Source: CADEED01 sp035765415
GTDB taxonomy: Bacteria > Pseudomonadota > Gammaproteobacteria > Steroidobacterales > Steroidobacteraceae
Assembly: GCA_035765415.1 (NCBI GenBank)
Contig: DASTXR010000103.1
Location: 1 to 64,000, forward strand
Direction: 5' to 3'
DNA length: 64,000 nucleotides
Under the pieces are notes generated by a model that searched no databases, was not told the DNA's origin, and saw only the letters and a program-made list of their open reading frames with translations. Both the position numbers and the translations under genes were made by a program. Each line of letters starts with the position of its first letter. Within the stretch, counting starts at the first letter, position 1. Below, piece after piece: positions 9,287-17,112 of this stretch.

Positions 9287-10322
9287 ACAGATCCCAGGTG
9301 TCTTCGGCCACCACGTTGGGTAGTTTGGCGGACGTGACGCCCTGCGAGCCGTGCGTCAGCACGTCGCCTTCGGACACGCCGCAGGATTCCGGAATCGGCA
9401 CGGTTTCGAACTCGGCCAGATAGGTTGCAATGGAACGCAGTCGTTCTGTCCGTTGCGCGACGTCCTGGGTGATTCCGTTACGCTGCTTGAGCAGGTGCCG
9501 CGCCTTGACGATGTCGCTCATGATGGACACGCAGGTCGCGAGGTCGCCGTAGTACTCGACCGATTCGCGGCGCGCCATGGCGGCGCGCGCCGAGGCCACG
9601 AGCGATGTGCGCGCCAGCCTGAGGCACAACACTTCCGCGCAGGCGATGGCCGCGAGGTTGATCGCCCGCTTGCCTTGCACCGAAATGCCGGGGAACTCGC
9701 CAGCGCCCACTTTCTCGAGCTGTTCGCATCGCGCCCGAGCGCCATTCAGGTTCGCCTCGGCCGCTTCGACGGCCGCCTGCAACGCCGGACGCTGCGCCGC
9801 AAGCTTGGGTCGCTGCCAGCGCTGCCACCACTTGTCGAGCCCGGCGAGACGGGAATCGAACGCCGCCAGCAGCTGGCGCGCCCCGACCATCGCCGACTCG
9901 GCCTGCCGGAGCTGCTGCTCGGCTGCCTGCCGATGCGGGAACTGCTTGCGATTGCCTTCGAGCGCCCAGGCCTTGCGTTCGCGCTCCTCCTGCTTGGCGG
10001 CGAGATCCTGCACCAGCAGGCCGATGATCTCGCGTCCGTCGGCCCACAGGGCGCGGAGGTGATAGAAAACCATGGTAGATAGGCCGGTGTCGGCCGCTTC
10101 GAGCCGCTTCTCGAGCGACTGGAGCATTTCCTGCACGCGGCCGGTGGCCGCTTCCTGCTGCTTGAGGCGATCGCGCAGGCGCTGCATCTCGGCGCCGAGC
10201 TCTTCGTGCTGCTTGCGCAATTCCGCGCGGCTGCGGAACAACTCGACGACACGCCCGTCCTCGGGCGGCGTTTCTGCGGCATTGCTGCCGCCGAGGAAAC
10301 CGAAACTCTTCAGCGCTTTCAT
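9267..10322 (-). CDS. Coiled-coil protein of unknown function
   Basis: A 351-residue protein with no recognised domain. Residues about 28-75 form a heptad-rich coil (ELRKQHEELGAEMQRLRDRL), residues 105-190 a second helical stretch rich in Gln/Glu/Arg/Ala, and 180-205 a third with Ala repeats (AAVEAAEANLNGARARCEQL). There is no signal peptide and no clear membrane segment, so it is probably cytoplasmic. The ATG at 10322 follows AGGGGACT. The gene stands alone, converging with the RND operon and overlapping its 3' end by 20 bases, with the DUF1249 gene upstream on the same strand at 41 bases. A structural or scaffold role is possible, but nothing in the neighbourhood decides it. Confidence 0.75.
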   Translation of the reverse strand: MKALKSFGFLGGSNAAETPPEDGRVVELFRSRAELRKQHEELGAEMQRLRDRLKQQEAATGRVQEMLQSLEKRLEAADTGLSTMVFYHLRALWADGREIIGLLVQDLAAKQEERERKAWALEGNRKQFPHRQAAEQQLRQAESAMVGARQLLAAFDSRLAGLDKWWQRWQRPKLAAQRPALQAAVEAAEANLNGARARCEQLEKVGAGEFPGISVQGKRAINLAAIACAEVLCLRLARTSLVASARAAMARRESVEYYGDLATCVSIMSDIVKARHLLKQRNGITQDVAQRTERLRSIATYLAEFETVPIPESCGVSEGDVLTHGSQGVTSAKLPNVVAEDTWDLFKVLLR

Positions 10323-10363
10323 AGTCCCCTGCGCGGCGCGGGGACGCTGACGTCAGTTATTCG

Positions 10364-10816
10364 TCAGGCGCGAAACCCGTGGCCACGGTCGATGCAGTAC
10401 TCCAGCCACTTATTTAACATCGTATTCCGGGCCCAACGCTGATCCAGTTCACGCTCCGCGACCCCGCGCAGGCGGCGCAGCGCCTCGTGTTCGTGCTGCG
10501 ACGCCCATTCCTGGGCTTCCACCAGCCTGGCGTCGTGATACACGCGCACGCGCATGTCGGGATAGGTGGTCGGGCCGTCGGCCTGCTCGAACAGATAGGT
10601 GAGATCGAAGCTCGTCGTGTACGGCGAACGTTCCTTGACGGTGAGACGCAAATCACAGTCTTCGGCCACGCGCGAGACGCGCATGTCGGCCAATGCCGCG
10701 AGATTTCCGGCGAGATGCGCGAGGCGCAGGTAGTTGCTTTCGTACAGCGACATGAGCGCGACGAAACTGCGCGGGCGCGAGCGCCAGGAAACGATGGATA
10801 AGGCATCACTTAACAT
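10364..10816 (-). CDS. DUF1249 (YqiB-like) protein
   Basis: Small cytoplasmic protein of the DUF1249 family, related to E. coli YqiB, whose function is not established. The family core is visible: LMSLYESNYLRLAHLAG near the start, DLRLTVKERSPYTTSFDLT in the middle, MRVRVYHDARLVEAQEW, and a C-terminal NKWLEYCIDRGHG. The frame is open to 10957, but the ATG at 10816 gives 150 residues, in line with the family, and sits just downstream of a promoter; upstream codons do not look coding. In E. coli the homologue lies near cpdA and parE, a context not kept here. The family assignment is confident, the role unknown. Confidence 0.88.
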   Translation of the reverse strand: MLSDALSIVSWRSRPRSFVALMSLYESNYLRLAHLAGNLAALADMRVSRVAEDCDLRLTVKERSPYTTSFDLTYLFEQADGPTTYPDMRVRVYHDARLVEAQEWASQHEHEALRRLRGVAERELDQRWARNTMLNKWLEYCIDRGHGFRA

Positions 10817-10824
10817 TGAGTCCG

Positions 10825-10852
10825 AATATAACGGACCAACGCGATCATTCAA
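10825..10852 (-). promoter_or_regulatory. Promoter for the DUF1249 gene, placing the start codon at the transcript end
   Basis: Read on the minus strand, TTGAAT (10852-10847) is followed by a 16-base spacer and TATATT (10830-10825). Only 8 bases separate the -10 box from the A of the ATG at 10816, so transcription would begin at or within a base or two of the start codon. No Shine-Dalgarno sequence fits in that space. This suggests a leaderless mRNA. The boxes are good matches but were judged by eye. Confidence 0.5.
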
Positions 10853-10901
10853 GACGCAAAACTCAAGCCAAACGCGCGTGATGTGGTTCGCGCGATGAAA
10901 T

Positions 10902-11117
10902 TTATTTTTCCTCGAACCGGAATACCTCTTCGAGATTGCGGCCGAGCGCGCGCGCAAGCCGGAATGCGAGCTCGAGCGAGGGTGAATATTTTTCCGCTTC
11001 GAGCGCTATGATCGTCTGCCGCGTGACACCGCAGAGACGCGCGAGGTCCGCCTGCGTCATCGCGCCGTTTTCCTGGCGCCATCGCCGTATCTCGTTGCGA
11101 ACCGCGGATTCGCTCAC
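10902..11117 (-). CDS. Short XRE-family transcriptional regulator
   Basis: A 71-residue Cro/C1-type helix-turn-helix protein. The HTH is RLCGVTRQTIIALEAEKYSP, followed by SLELAFRLARALGRNLEEVF, which is typical of the small YgzD/YozG-like regulators. The frame runs far upstream to 11816 but that part is a shadow of the membrane protein gene. The GTG at 11117 (VSESAVRNEIRRWRQENG) overlaps the stop of the upstream gene as GTGA, so the two are translationally coupled. Regulators of this size are often encoded beside a small polytopic protein and control their own operon; the dyad in the shared promoter would be a natural target. The start could also be the ATG at 11060, which would remove helix 1. 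Confidence 0.85.
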   Translation of the reverse strand: MSESAVRNEIRRWRQENGAMTQADLARLCGVTRQTIIALEAEKYSPSLELAFRLARALGRNLEEVFRFEEK

Positions 11118-11764
11118 GCGTGCTGACGCCGGTAGCGGATGACGCTGTACACGTTCTCCGTAAGCACCCTCGCCACGAGCAGGCCCACGAGCACATTCGC
11201 GACGATCAGCGGCCGCAACCAGGGCGCGAGCCGCTCGGGCACAGTCGCGAGCGCAGCGATCAAGCCGATGATCAGCACTGCCATGAATGCGCTGCCAGCC
11301 CTGCCCGCTTCGTTCTGAATGCGCAGATCGCGTTCGTCGAGTTCTACCGTTTCGCGATTCCGCGAGCGCAGCACCGTGGTCACGACGATCCAGGCGAACA
11401 TGATCAGGCCGAGGTTCAGGCTGAAAGCGCGCGACGCCGGATTCCACAAGTGGTCGGCCACGGCACCGAGCGAACGCAGGGCGACGAGGTAGTTCAACCA
11501 GTGGAACCAGAGGAGCGTGGAGAACAGCGCCGACACCCAGGCCAGGCGTTCGGCAAGCGACGCATCGGCCGGAAGCGCGCCTTCCGGGTTCTTCGCGAGG
11601 TGAATGAGGAACAGCCATATCGCGGCGTACAGGACCACCGAGCCGACCGGTCCGATATCGACCCCGAACCAGCCGTCGGGACCCAGGAACATGCCAGCGG
11701 CACCTAATGCGGCGAGGGATAGCAGCAGCACGCTGCGTCGGTGAACAGGGGTCATGGGGTGCAT
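11114..11764 (-). CDS. Small polytopic membrane protein paired with XRE regulator (DUF2178-like)
   Basis: Integral membrane protein of about 216 residues with four to six hydrophobic segments: VLLLSLAALGAAGMFL near the start, GSVVLYAAIWLFLIHLA, FSLNLGLIMFAWIVVTTVL, and a pair near the end (AFMAVLIIGLIAALATV; LIVANVLVGLLVARVL). Between segments lies the charged RNRETVELDERDLRIQNEAG, a motif seen in DUF2178-like proteins encoded beside short XRE regulators. Function unknown. The start may be 11764 (MHPMTPV) or 11755 (MTPVHRR); neither has a strong ribosome site. It is the first gene of a two-gene operon, ending in a GTGA overlap with the regulator. Confidence 0.78.
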   Translation of the reverse strand: MHPMTPVHRRSVLLLSLAALGAAGMFLGPDGWFGVDIGPVGSVVLYAAIWLFLIHLAKNPEGALPADASLAERLAWVSALFSTLLWFHWLNYLVALRSLGAVADHLWNPASRAFSLNLGLIMFAWIVVTTVLRSRNRETVELDERDLRIQNEAGRAGSAFMAVLIIGLIAALATVPERLAPWLRPLIVANVLVGLLVARVLTENVYSVIRYRRQHA

Positions 11765-11788
11765 CCCGGCGTGGTGAATGTCCGGTAT

Positions 11789-11816
11789 ACCTTACATCGC
11801 GATCCCAAGATGTCAA
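11789..11816 (-). promoter_or_regulatory. Promoter with internal dyad for the membrane protein/XRE operon
   Basis: On the minus strand a consensus TTGACA (11816-11811) is followed by 16 bases and TAAGGT (11794-11789). The region 11792-11816 carries an imperfect dyad, TTACATC against GATGTCAA, placed across the spacer and the -35 box. This is where an autoregulating XRE protein would be expected to bind. Transcription would begin near 11782, about 18-27 bases before the candidate start codons. Confidence 0.5.
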
Positions 11817-11841
11817 CTATTCTTTACATTTCCAGACTCTT

Positions 11842-12822
11842 CTATAGGCGCTCGCCCCGCAGGAACGGGCACAAGTCGAGATCGATGTTGCCGCCCGAAA
11901 TCACGACGCCGATGCGCTCGCCGGCGCGCCCGAGCCTGCCCGACAGCACCGCCGCGACGGCCACCGCGGACGAGGGTTCGATGAGTAGTTTGAAATCGGC
12001 GAGCACGATGCGCATCGCCTCGACGATCTGCGCCTCGCTGACCGTGACCACATCGTCCACGAGCCGGCGCAGAAGCTCGAAGTTCCGTACGCCGATCGAG
12101 CCGCGCAAACCATCGGCAATCGTTTTCGGCGCCACCACGGCGCGACGTTCACCGCTGCGGAATGATTGGAACGCATCGTCGGCCTGTTCCGGTTCCGCGC
12201 CTATCACCCGGATGCCGGGCCGCATCGCCCTGGCGGCGAGCGCCGTTCCACCGATCAGGCCGCCGCCGCCCACGGGCGTGCCGATCGCATCGAGCGCCGG
12301 GATCTCAGCGAGCAGTTCGAGCGCCGCCGTGCCCTGCCCGGCAATGATGCGCTCGTCATCGAACGGATGAACGAGTTCGCCGGGTTCGTGCGCGAGGATT
12401 TCCGCGAGCCGCTGCTCGCGCGCCGGCAGTCCGGGCTCGCACAACTCGACGCGCGCGCCCGCGGCTTCGATGTTGGCGATCTTCGAACGCGCGGAATCCC
12501 GGGGGACGACCACGATGGCGCGCATTCCGCGCGCGCGTGCCGCCAGCGCGAGTGCGTTGCCGTGATTCCCGGACGAATGAGTCACCACGACCGGGGTGCG
12601 CGCCGGGTCGAGTTGCAACAACACGTTCATGGCGCCGCGATACTTGAACGCCCCTCCCGTCTGCAGGTTCTCGCACTTGAGGAAGACCTGGGCGTTCACG
12701 CGCGCATCGAATGCCGCCGAACGCATGACGGGAGTACGCACCACGTGCGGGCCGATGCGCGCGGCCGCCGCCACGACGTCCGCGAATTGGGGCAGCCGCA
12801 AGTCTGTCGAAACAGGGCTCAC
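11842..12822 (-). CDS. Threonine dehydratase/serine racemase-like PLP enzyme
   Basis: Fold-type II PLP enzyme that deaminates threonine or serine to the 2-oxo acid, or racemises serine. The PLP lysine is in GGAFKYRGAM, the phosphate and substrate loops are SSGNHGNALALAAR and VGGGGLIGGTAL, and the C terminus ends after SSAVAVAAVLSGRLG. At 326 residues it has only the catalytic domain and lacks the ACT-like regulatory domain of IlvA, so it fits the short catabolic/racemase group. The open frame reaches 13200, but the GTG at 12822 (VSPVSTDLRLPQF) overlaps the orn stop as GTGA; the upstream part is a shadow of orn. It is thus translationally coupled to orn. Whether it is a dehydratase or racemase cannot be told from sequence alone. 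Confidence 0.88.
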   Translation of the reverse strand: MSPVSTDLRLPQFADVVAAAARIGPHVVRTPVMRSAAFDARVNAQVFLKCENLQTGGAFKYRGAMNVLLQLDPARTPVVVTHSSGNHGNALALAARARGMRAIVVVPRDSARSKIANIEAAGARVELCEPGLPAREQRLAEILAHEPGELVHPFDDERIIAGQGTAALELLAEIPALDAIGTPVGGGGLIGGTALAARAMRPGIRVIGAEPEQADDAFQSFRSGERRAVVAPKTIADGLRGSIGVRNFELLRRLVDDVVTVSEAQIVEAMRIVLADFKLLIEPSSAVAVAAVLSGRLGRAGERIGVVISGGNIDLDLCPFLRGERL

Positions 12823-13376
12823 AGCTTCTGATATTCGGGAGCGAGGAAATGTTCGCGGTAATACGCGAGCTCGCGGATGGATTCCTGGATGTCGGCGAGC
12901 GCCTGGTGCGTTCCCTGCTTGGAGAATCCCGGGATGATTGCCGGCGCCCAGCGGCGCGCCAGTTCCTTGAGCGTGCTCACGTCGAGATTGCGATAGTGGA
13001 AAAACTTCTCGAGCGTGGGCATGTGGCGCGCGAGGAAACGCCGATCCTGGCAGATGCTGTTGCCACACATAGGCGAGGCGCCCGGTTCCACCAGCATCGT
13101 CAGGGTTTCGAGCGTGCGCTTCTCCGCACTGGCCATCGTGTAGCCGCTGGAACGAACCCGCTCGATGAGCCCGGAAGCGCCGTGTGTGCGCCTGTTCCAC
13201 TCGTCCATGGCATCCAGCACTTCGGGCGGCTGGTGGATGGCGATGACCGGTCCTTCGGCGACGATGTTGAGATCAACGTCGGTGACGATGGTGGCCATCT
13301 CGATGATCACGTCGGTGTCGGGCTTGAGACCCGTCATCTCGAGATCTATCCAGATCAGATAGTCGCTGCTCGGCAT
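12819..13376 (-). CDS. orn: Oligoribonuclease
   Basis: 3'-5' exoribonuclease that degrades di- to penta-ribonucleotides, including pGpG from c-di-GMP turnover. The DEDDh catalytic set is visible: Asp and Glu in WIDLEMTGL near residues 11-13, the middle Asp near LARHMP/DRRFL, and His and Asp in FSKQGTHQALADIQES (H157, D162). At 185 residues it matches the family length (about 180). The frame extends to 13871 but that part is antisense to rsgA; the ATG at 13376 gives the canonical N terminus MPSSDYLIWIDLEMTG. It is divergent from rsgA with 24 bases between the start codons, the same neighbourhood as in E. coli. Confidence 0.97.
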   Translation of the reverse strand: MPSSDYLIWIDLEMTGLKPDTDVIIEMATIVTDVDLNIVAEGPVIAIHQPPEVLDAMDEWNRRTHGASGLIERVRSSGYTMASAEKRTLETLTMLVEPGASPMCGNSICQDRRFLARHMPTLEKFFHYRNLDVSTLKELARRWAPAIIPGFSKQGTHQALADIQESIRELAYYREHFLAPEYQKL

Positions 13377-13400
13377 AAAGAATGACGCGATACTACACGA

Positions 13401-14333
13401 ATGACCGATGCCGCCACCGCCGACAAATTCGAGGCCGAAGTCATCGCGGCGTACGGACGCCACCTGCTGGTGCGGACGGGCGAGCAGGAGTTGCGCGCCA
13501 GGCCCGCGGGACGCCGCCTGAGCATCGTATGCGGCGATCGCGTCCGCTGCGAAGTCGACCGCGCGCATGACGAAGTGCTCGCCGTGGAGGTGCTGCCGCG
13601 CAAGACCCTGCTGGCGCGCGCGAATCTGCGTGGCGAAAGCGAGCCGGTGGTCGCCAACATCACCCAGCTGGTGGTGGTCGTGGCGCCCCTGCCCCAGCCG
13701 GATTTCTTCATCGTCGACCGCTACCTGTGCGCGGCCACCGCCGCCGGCATCGCCGGCGCCCTGGCGGTCAACAAGTCCGATCTCGACGCTAACAAGATCG
13801 CGCCGGAGGAAATCGAAGCGTTCGCGGCCGCGGGTTACGCGCGCGTGAACTGTTCGGCGACGCATGGGCACGGCCTTGCGGAACTGCGCGCGCTGCTTGC
13901 GGGGTCGGTCAGTGTGCTCGTCGGCCAGTCCGGTGTCGGCAAGTCATCGCTGGTGAACGCGCTGTTGCCGCAGTCGCAGATCGAAACCGGTGGATTGATG
14001 CGCGAAGAGGAAGGCCGCCACACCACGACCGCCTCTCGTTCCTATCCGCTCGATTCCGGGGGCACCTTGATGGATTCGCCAGGGGTCCGGGATTTCGCGC
14101 CGGCCGTCGAGCAACTCGATGCCGAGACGCTGGGATTTCCCGAAATCGATCGCCGCGCGCGCGACTGCAAGTTTCAGGACTGCCGCCACATGCAGGAACC
14201 CGCATGCGCGGTCATCACCGCGGTGGAAGCCGGTGAATTGTCGGCGCGCCGCTACGAGAGCTACCGGAGGCTGCGCCGCCGGTATACCGACCTCATCGAA
14301 GCCCGCGGACCCGCGCAACGCAATCGTCGCTAA
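13401..14333 (+). CDS. rsgA: Ribosome small-subunit-dependent GTPase A
   Basis: Circularly permuted GTPase that checks late 30S subunit maturation and releases RbfA. An N-terminal OB fold (about residues 10-75) is followed by the G domain in permuted order: G4 NKSD, G1 GQSGVGKSSLVNAL, then G3 DSPGVRDF. The C-terminal zinc-binding domain shows DCKFQDCRHMQEPACAV with the conserved Cys-Cys-His-Cys ligands. At 310 residues it is near the usual 300-350. The start is the ATG at 13401, 24 bases from the divergent orn start; both genes must share a very compact promoter region. The next gene on the same strand begins 121 bases after its stop and has its own upstream signal. Confidence 0.97.
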   Translation: MTDAATADKFEAEVIAAYGRHLLVRTGEQELRARPAGRRLSIVCGDRVRCEVDRAHDEVLAVEVLPRKTLLARANLRGESEPVVANITQLVVVVAPLPQPDFFIVDRYLCAATAAGIAGALAVNKSDLDANKIAPEEIEAFAAAGYARVNCSATHGHGLAELRALLAGSVSVLVGQSGVGKSSLVNALLPQSQIETGGLMREEEGRHTTTASRSYPLDSGGTLMDSPGVRDFAPAVEQLDAETLGFPEIDRRARDCKFQDCRHMQEPACAVITAVEAGELSARRYESYRRLRRRYTDLIEARGPAQRNRR

Positions 14334-14384
14334 CACGACCGCTTACGACTTCCGGATCTGTGCCGCCGCGAATCGGCTCGTGTA

Positions 14385-14398
14385 TGTTAACGCTACCG
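14385..14398 (+). promoter_or_regulatory. Candidate LacI-family operator upstream of the GH3 gene
   Basis: TGTTAACGCTACCG, centred between 14391 and 14392, is an imperfect dyad resembling LacI-family sites (consensus-like TGTTAACGTTAACA or GGTAGCGCTACC). It lies about 57 bases before the GH3 start codon, where a repressor of a sugar-induced gene would act. It was found by eye and no LacI gene is in the window. Confidence 0.35.
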
Positions 14399-14454
14399 CG
14401 CGCGGGACGAGGGGGTGCCATCCGGCGGCCATCCGCGCACGAGGAGCCACCGAA

Positions 14455-17103
14455 ATGATTCGTGCGTTTAGCGTCGCATTGCTGTGCCTGACTGCCACCG
14501 CGGCGTTCGCCGCCGATCCCGTCTACCAGGACCTCGACCGCAGCTTCGAAGAACGCACCGCGGATCTCGTTTCGCGCATGACGCTCGAAGAGAAGGTGGC
14601 GCAGCTGCAGAACGACGCGCCGGCGATCCCGCGGCTGGGTGTGCCGGCCTACGAATGGTGGAACGAAGCGCTGCATGGCATCGCGCGCGCGGGCGCCGCC
14701 ACCGTGTTTCCACAGGCCATCGGTCTTGCCGCGACGTTCGACGTACCGCTCATGACGGAGATCGCCACCGCGATCAGCGACGAAGGCCGCGCCAAACACC
14801 ATGAATTCGCGAGCCGCGGACAACGCAAGCGTTACCAGGGCCTCACGTTCTGGTCGCCGAACATCAACATCTTCCGCGATCCGCGCTGGGGCCGCGGACA
14901 GGAAACCTACGGCGAGGACCCGTTCCTCACGGCGAGCATGGGCGTCGCGTTCGTCAAGGCCATGCAGGGCGACGACCCGAAATACCGCAAGGTCGACGCC
15001 ACCGCCAAGCACTTTGCCGTGCACAGCGGCCCGGAACACAACCGTCACGTCTTCGACGTGCATCCCAGCGATCGCGACCTGTGGGAGACCTATCTACCGG
15101 CGTTTCGCGCGCTGGTGCAGGAAGGCAAGGTCGCCTCCGTCATGGGCGCCTACAATCGCGTGAACGGCGAGTCGGCCTCCGGCAGCCACTGGCTGTTGAC
15201 CGAGGTGCTGCGCAACCAGTGGGGCTTCAGGGGTTACGTGGTCTCGGACTGCGACTCGGTCGAAGACATCTGGAAATATCACAAGATCGTGGCGACGCCC
15301 GAGGAAGCGGCCGCCCTCGCCGTGAAGGCCGGCGACGAAGTGAACTGCGGCCGCACCTACGGCGCGCTGTTCAACGCCGTGCACAAGGGCTTCATCACCG
15401 AAGCCGAGATCGACGTCGCCCTGCGCCGCGCGTTCCTCACGCGCTTCCAGCTGGGCATGTTCGATCCGCCCGAGAAGGTGCGCTGGGCGCAGATCCCTTA
15501 CAAGGTGAACCAGTCGCCGGCACACGATCAGCTTGCGCGCAAGGCGGCTCGCGAGTCGATCGTGCTGCTCAAGAACAACGGACTGCTGCCGCTCGATCGC
15601 AAGAAACTCAAGACAATCGCCGTCATCGGCCCCACCGCCGACGAGATCATGTCTCTGCTCGGCAACTACTACGGCACGCCGGCGGCGCCCGTCACCATCC
15701 TGCAGGGTATTCGCGAAGCCGCCGGCCCCGGCGTGAAGGTGCTCCATTCGCGCGGCACGGATCTCGTCGAAGGACGCGCCGAGCCGCGTGCCGCCCCGCT
15801 CATCGAGCCGGCCTACCTTCGGCCCGAAGCCGGCGCCGCGCAGCAGGGGTTGAAGGGCGAATACTTCCGCGGCAAGGAATTCGGCGGCAAACCGGTGCTG
15901 ACGCGCATCGATCCGCGCGTGGCCTTTCGCTGGGATCGCGGCGCTCCCACCGACACCATGGTCGCGCAAGGCGAACTCACGCAGGACACCGCGCTCGCCT
16001 CCGACGATTATTCGATCCGCTGGACGGGCAAACTACTGCCGCCGGCGACCGGCAGGTATGAGCTGGTGGTCGGCGCCAACGACGGCTTCCGCCTGTTCGT
16101 CGACGGCAAACCGGTCACGGACGGCTGGGAGCCAAACCAGCGCGTCACCAGCAAGAGCGCTTTCGTCGACCTCGAGGGCGGGAAGAGTTACGACCTCAAG
16201 CTCGAGTATTTCGAAGCCGATCGCGACGCCGAAGTGCGCCTGGCATGGCGCCTGCCCGGGGCCAAGCCGCCGTTTGAAGAAGCGCTCGACGCGACCAGGG
16301 CTGCCGACGTCGTGGTGTTCGTCGGAGGCCTCACGGGCGACGTGGAAGGCGAGGAGATGCGCGTGAACTTCCCGGGCTTCTCGGGAGGCGATCGCACCGA
16401 CCTGCTGCTGCCACAAAGCCAGCAGAAACTGCTCGATGCGCTGCAAGCCACGGGCAAGCCCCTGGTCCTGGTGCTCACCGCCGGCTCCGCGCTCGCCGTG
16501 GACCGTGAGCAGGCCAAACTACCCGCCATCCTCATGGCGTGGTACCCGGGCCAGCGCGGCGGCAATGCCGTCGCCGACGTCCTGTTTGGCCACACGAATC
16601 CGGGTGGCCGCCTGCCCGTCACTTTCTACAAGGCTGACGAGAAGCTTCCGGACTTCGAGGACTACAGCATGAAGAACCGGACTTACCGGTATTTCACCGG
16701 CCAGCCGCTGTATCCATTCGGACATGGGCTGTCATACACGCGTTTCGAATATTCGGGACTCAAGCTCGACAAGGGCGCAGTCGCAGCGGACGGCAGCGTG
16801 CAGGCCACGGTCACGGTGAAGAACGTCGGCAAGCGCGCCGGTGACGAAGTCGTGCAGCTGTATCTCGCGCCGCTCGATCCCCGACGGCCTCGCGCGCGCA
16901 AGGAACTGCGCGGCATCGAGCGGGTGACGCTCGAACCCGGGCAGTCACGCCGCGTATCGTTCAGCGTGAAACCGGATCGCGACCTGACTATCTACGACGA
17001 CGTGAAGAAAGCGTACGCAGTCGACCCGGGCCGCTTCGAGGTGCAGATCGGCGCGTCCAGCGCAGACATCCGCGCGAGGACTACGCTGGTCGTGAGCCCG
17101 TAG
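14455..17103 (+). CDS. Secreted glycoside hydrolase family 3 with PA14 domain
   Basis: Exported beta-glucosidase or beta-xylosidase of family GH3. The signal peptide is MIRAFSVALLCLTATAAFAAD. The TIM-barrel domain shows NIFRDPRWGRGQETYGEDP, KHFAVHSGPEHNRH and the nucleophile Asp265 in GYVVSDCDSVEDI. The second domain begins near residue 360 with SIVLLKNNGLLPLD. A PA14 domain is inserted at about residues 465-605 (LKGEYFRGKEFGGKPVLTRI, VVGANDGFRLFVDGKPV), and a fibronectin-III-like domain ends the protein (VTVKNVGKRAGDEVVQLYL). The sequence pattern resembles the plant and bacterial xylosidase/glucosidase group, so the exact sugar is open. The ATG at 14455 follows GAGGAG (14441-14446); the longer frame to 14119 is a shadow of rsgA. 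It converges with the chemoreceptor gene. Confidence 0.93.
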   Translation: MIRAFSVALLCLTATAAFAADPVYQDLDRSFEERTADLVSRMTLEEKVAQLQNDAPAIPRLGVPAYEWWNEALHGIARAGAATVFPQAIGLAATFDVPLMTEIATAISDEGRAKHHEFASRGQRKRYQGLTFWSPNINIFRDPRWGRGQETYGEDPFLTASMGVAFVKAMQGDDPKYRKVDATAKHFAVHSGPEHNRHVFDVHPSDRDLWETYLPAFRALVQEGKVASVMGAYNRVNGESASGSHWLLTEVLRNQWGFRGYVVSDCDSVEDIWKYHKIVATPEEAAALAVKAGDEVNCGRTYGALFNAVHKGFITEAEIDVALRRAFLTRFQLGMFDPPEKVRWAQIPYKVNQSPAHDQLARKAARESIVLLKNNGLLPLDRKKLKTIAVIGPTADEIMSLLGNYYGTPAAPVTILQGIREAAGPGVKVLHSRGTDLVEGRAEPRAAPLIEPAYLRPEAGAAQQGLKGEYFRGKEFGGKPVLTRIDPRVAFRWDRGAPTDTMVAQGELTQDTALASDDYSIRWTGKLLPPATGRYELVVGANDGFRLFVDGKPVTDGWEPNQRVTSKSAFVDLEGGKSYDLKLEYFEADRDAEVRLAWRLPGAKPPFEEALDATRAADVVVFVGGLTGDVEGEEMRVNFPGFSGGDRTDLLLPQSQQKLLDALQATGKPLVLVLTAGSALAVDREQAKLPAILMAWYPGQRGGNAVADVLFGHTNPGGRLPVTFYKADEKLPDFEDYSMKNRTYRYFTGQPLYPFGHGLSYTRFEYSGLKLDKGAVAADGSVQATVTVKNVGKRAGDEVVQLYLAPLDPRRPRARKELRGIERVTLEPGQSRRVSFSVKPDRDLTIYDDVKKAYAVDPGRFEVQIGASSADIRARTTLVVSP

Positions 17104-17112
17104 TCGCAAACA

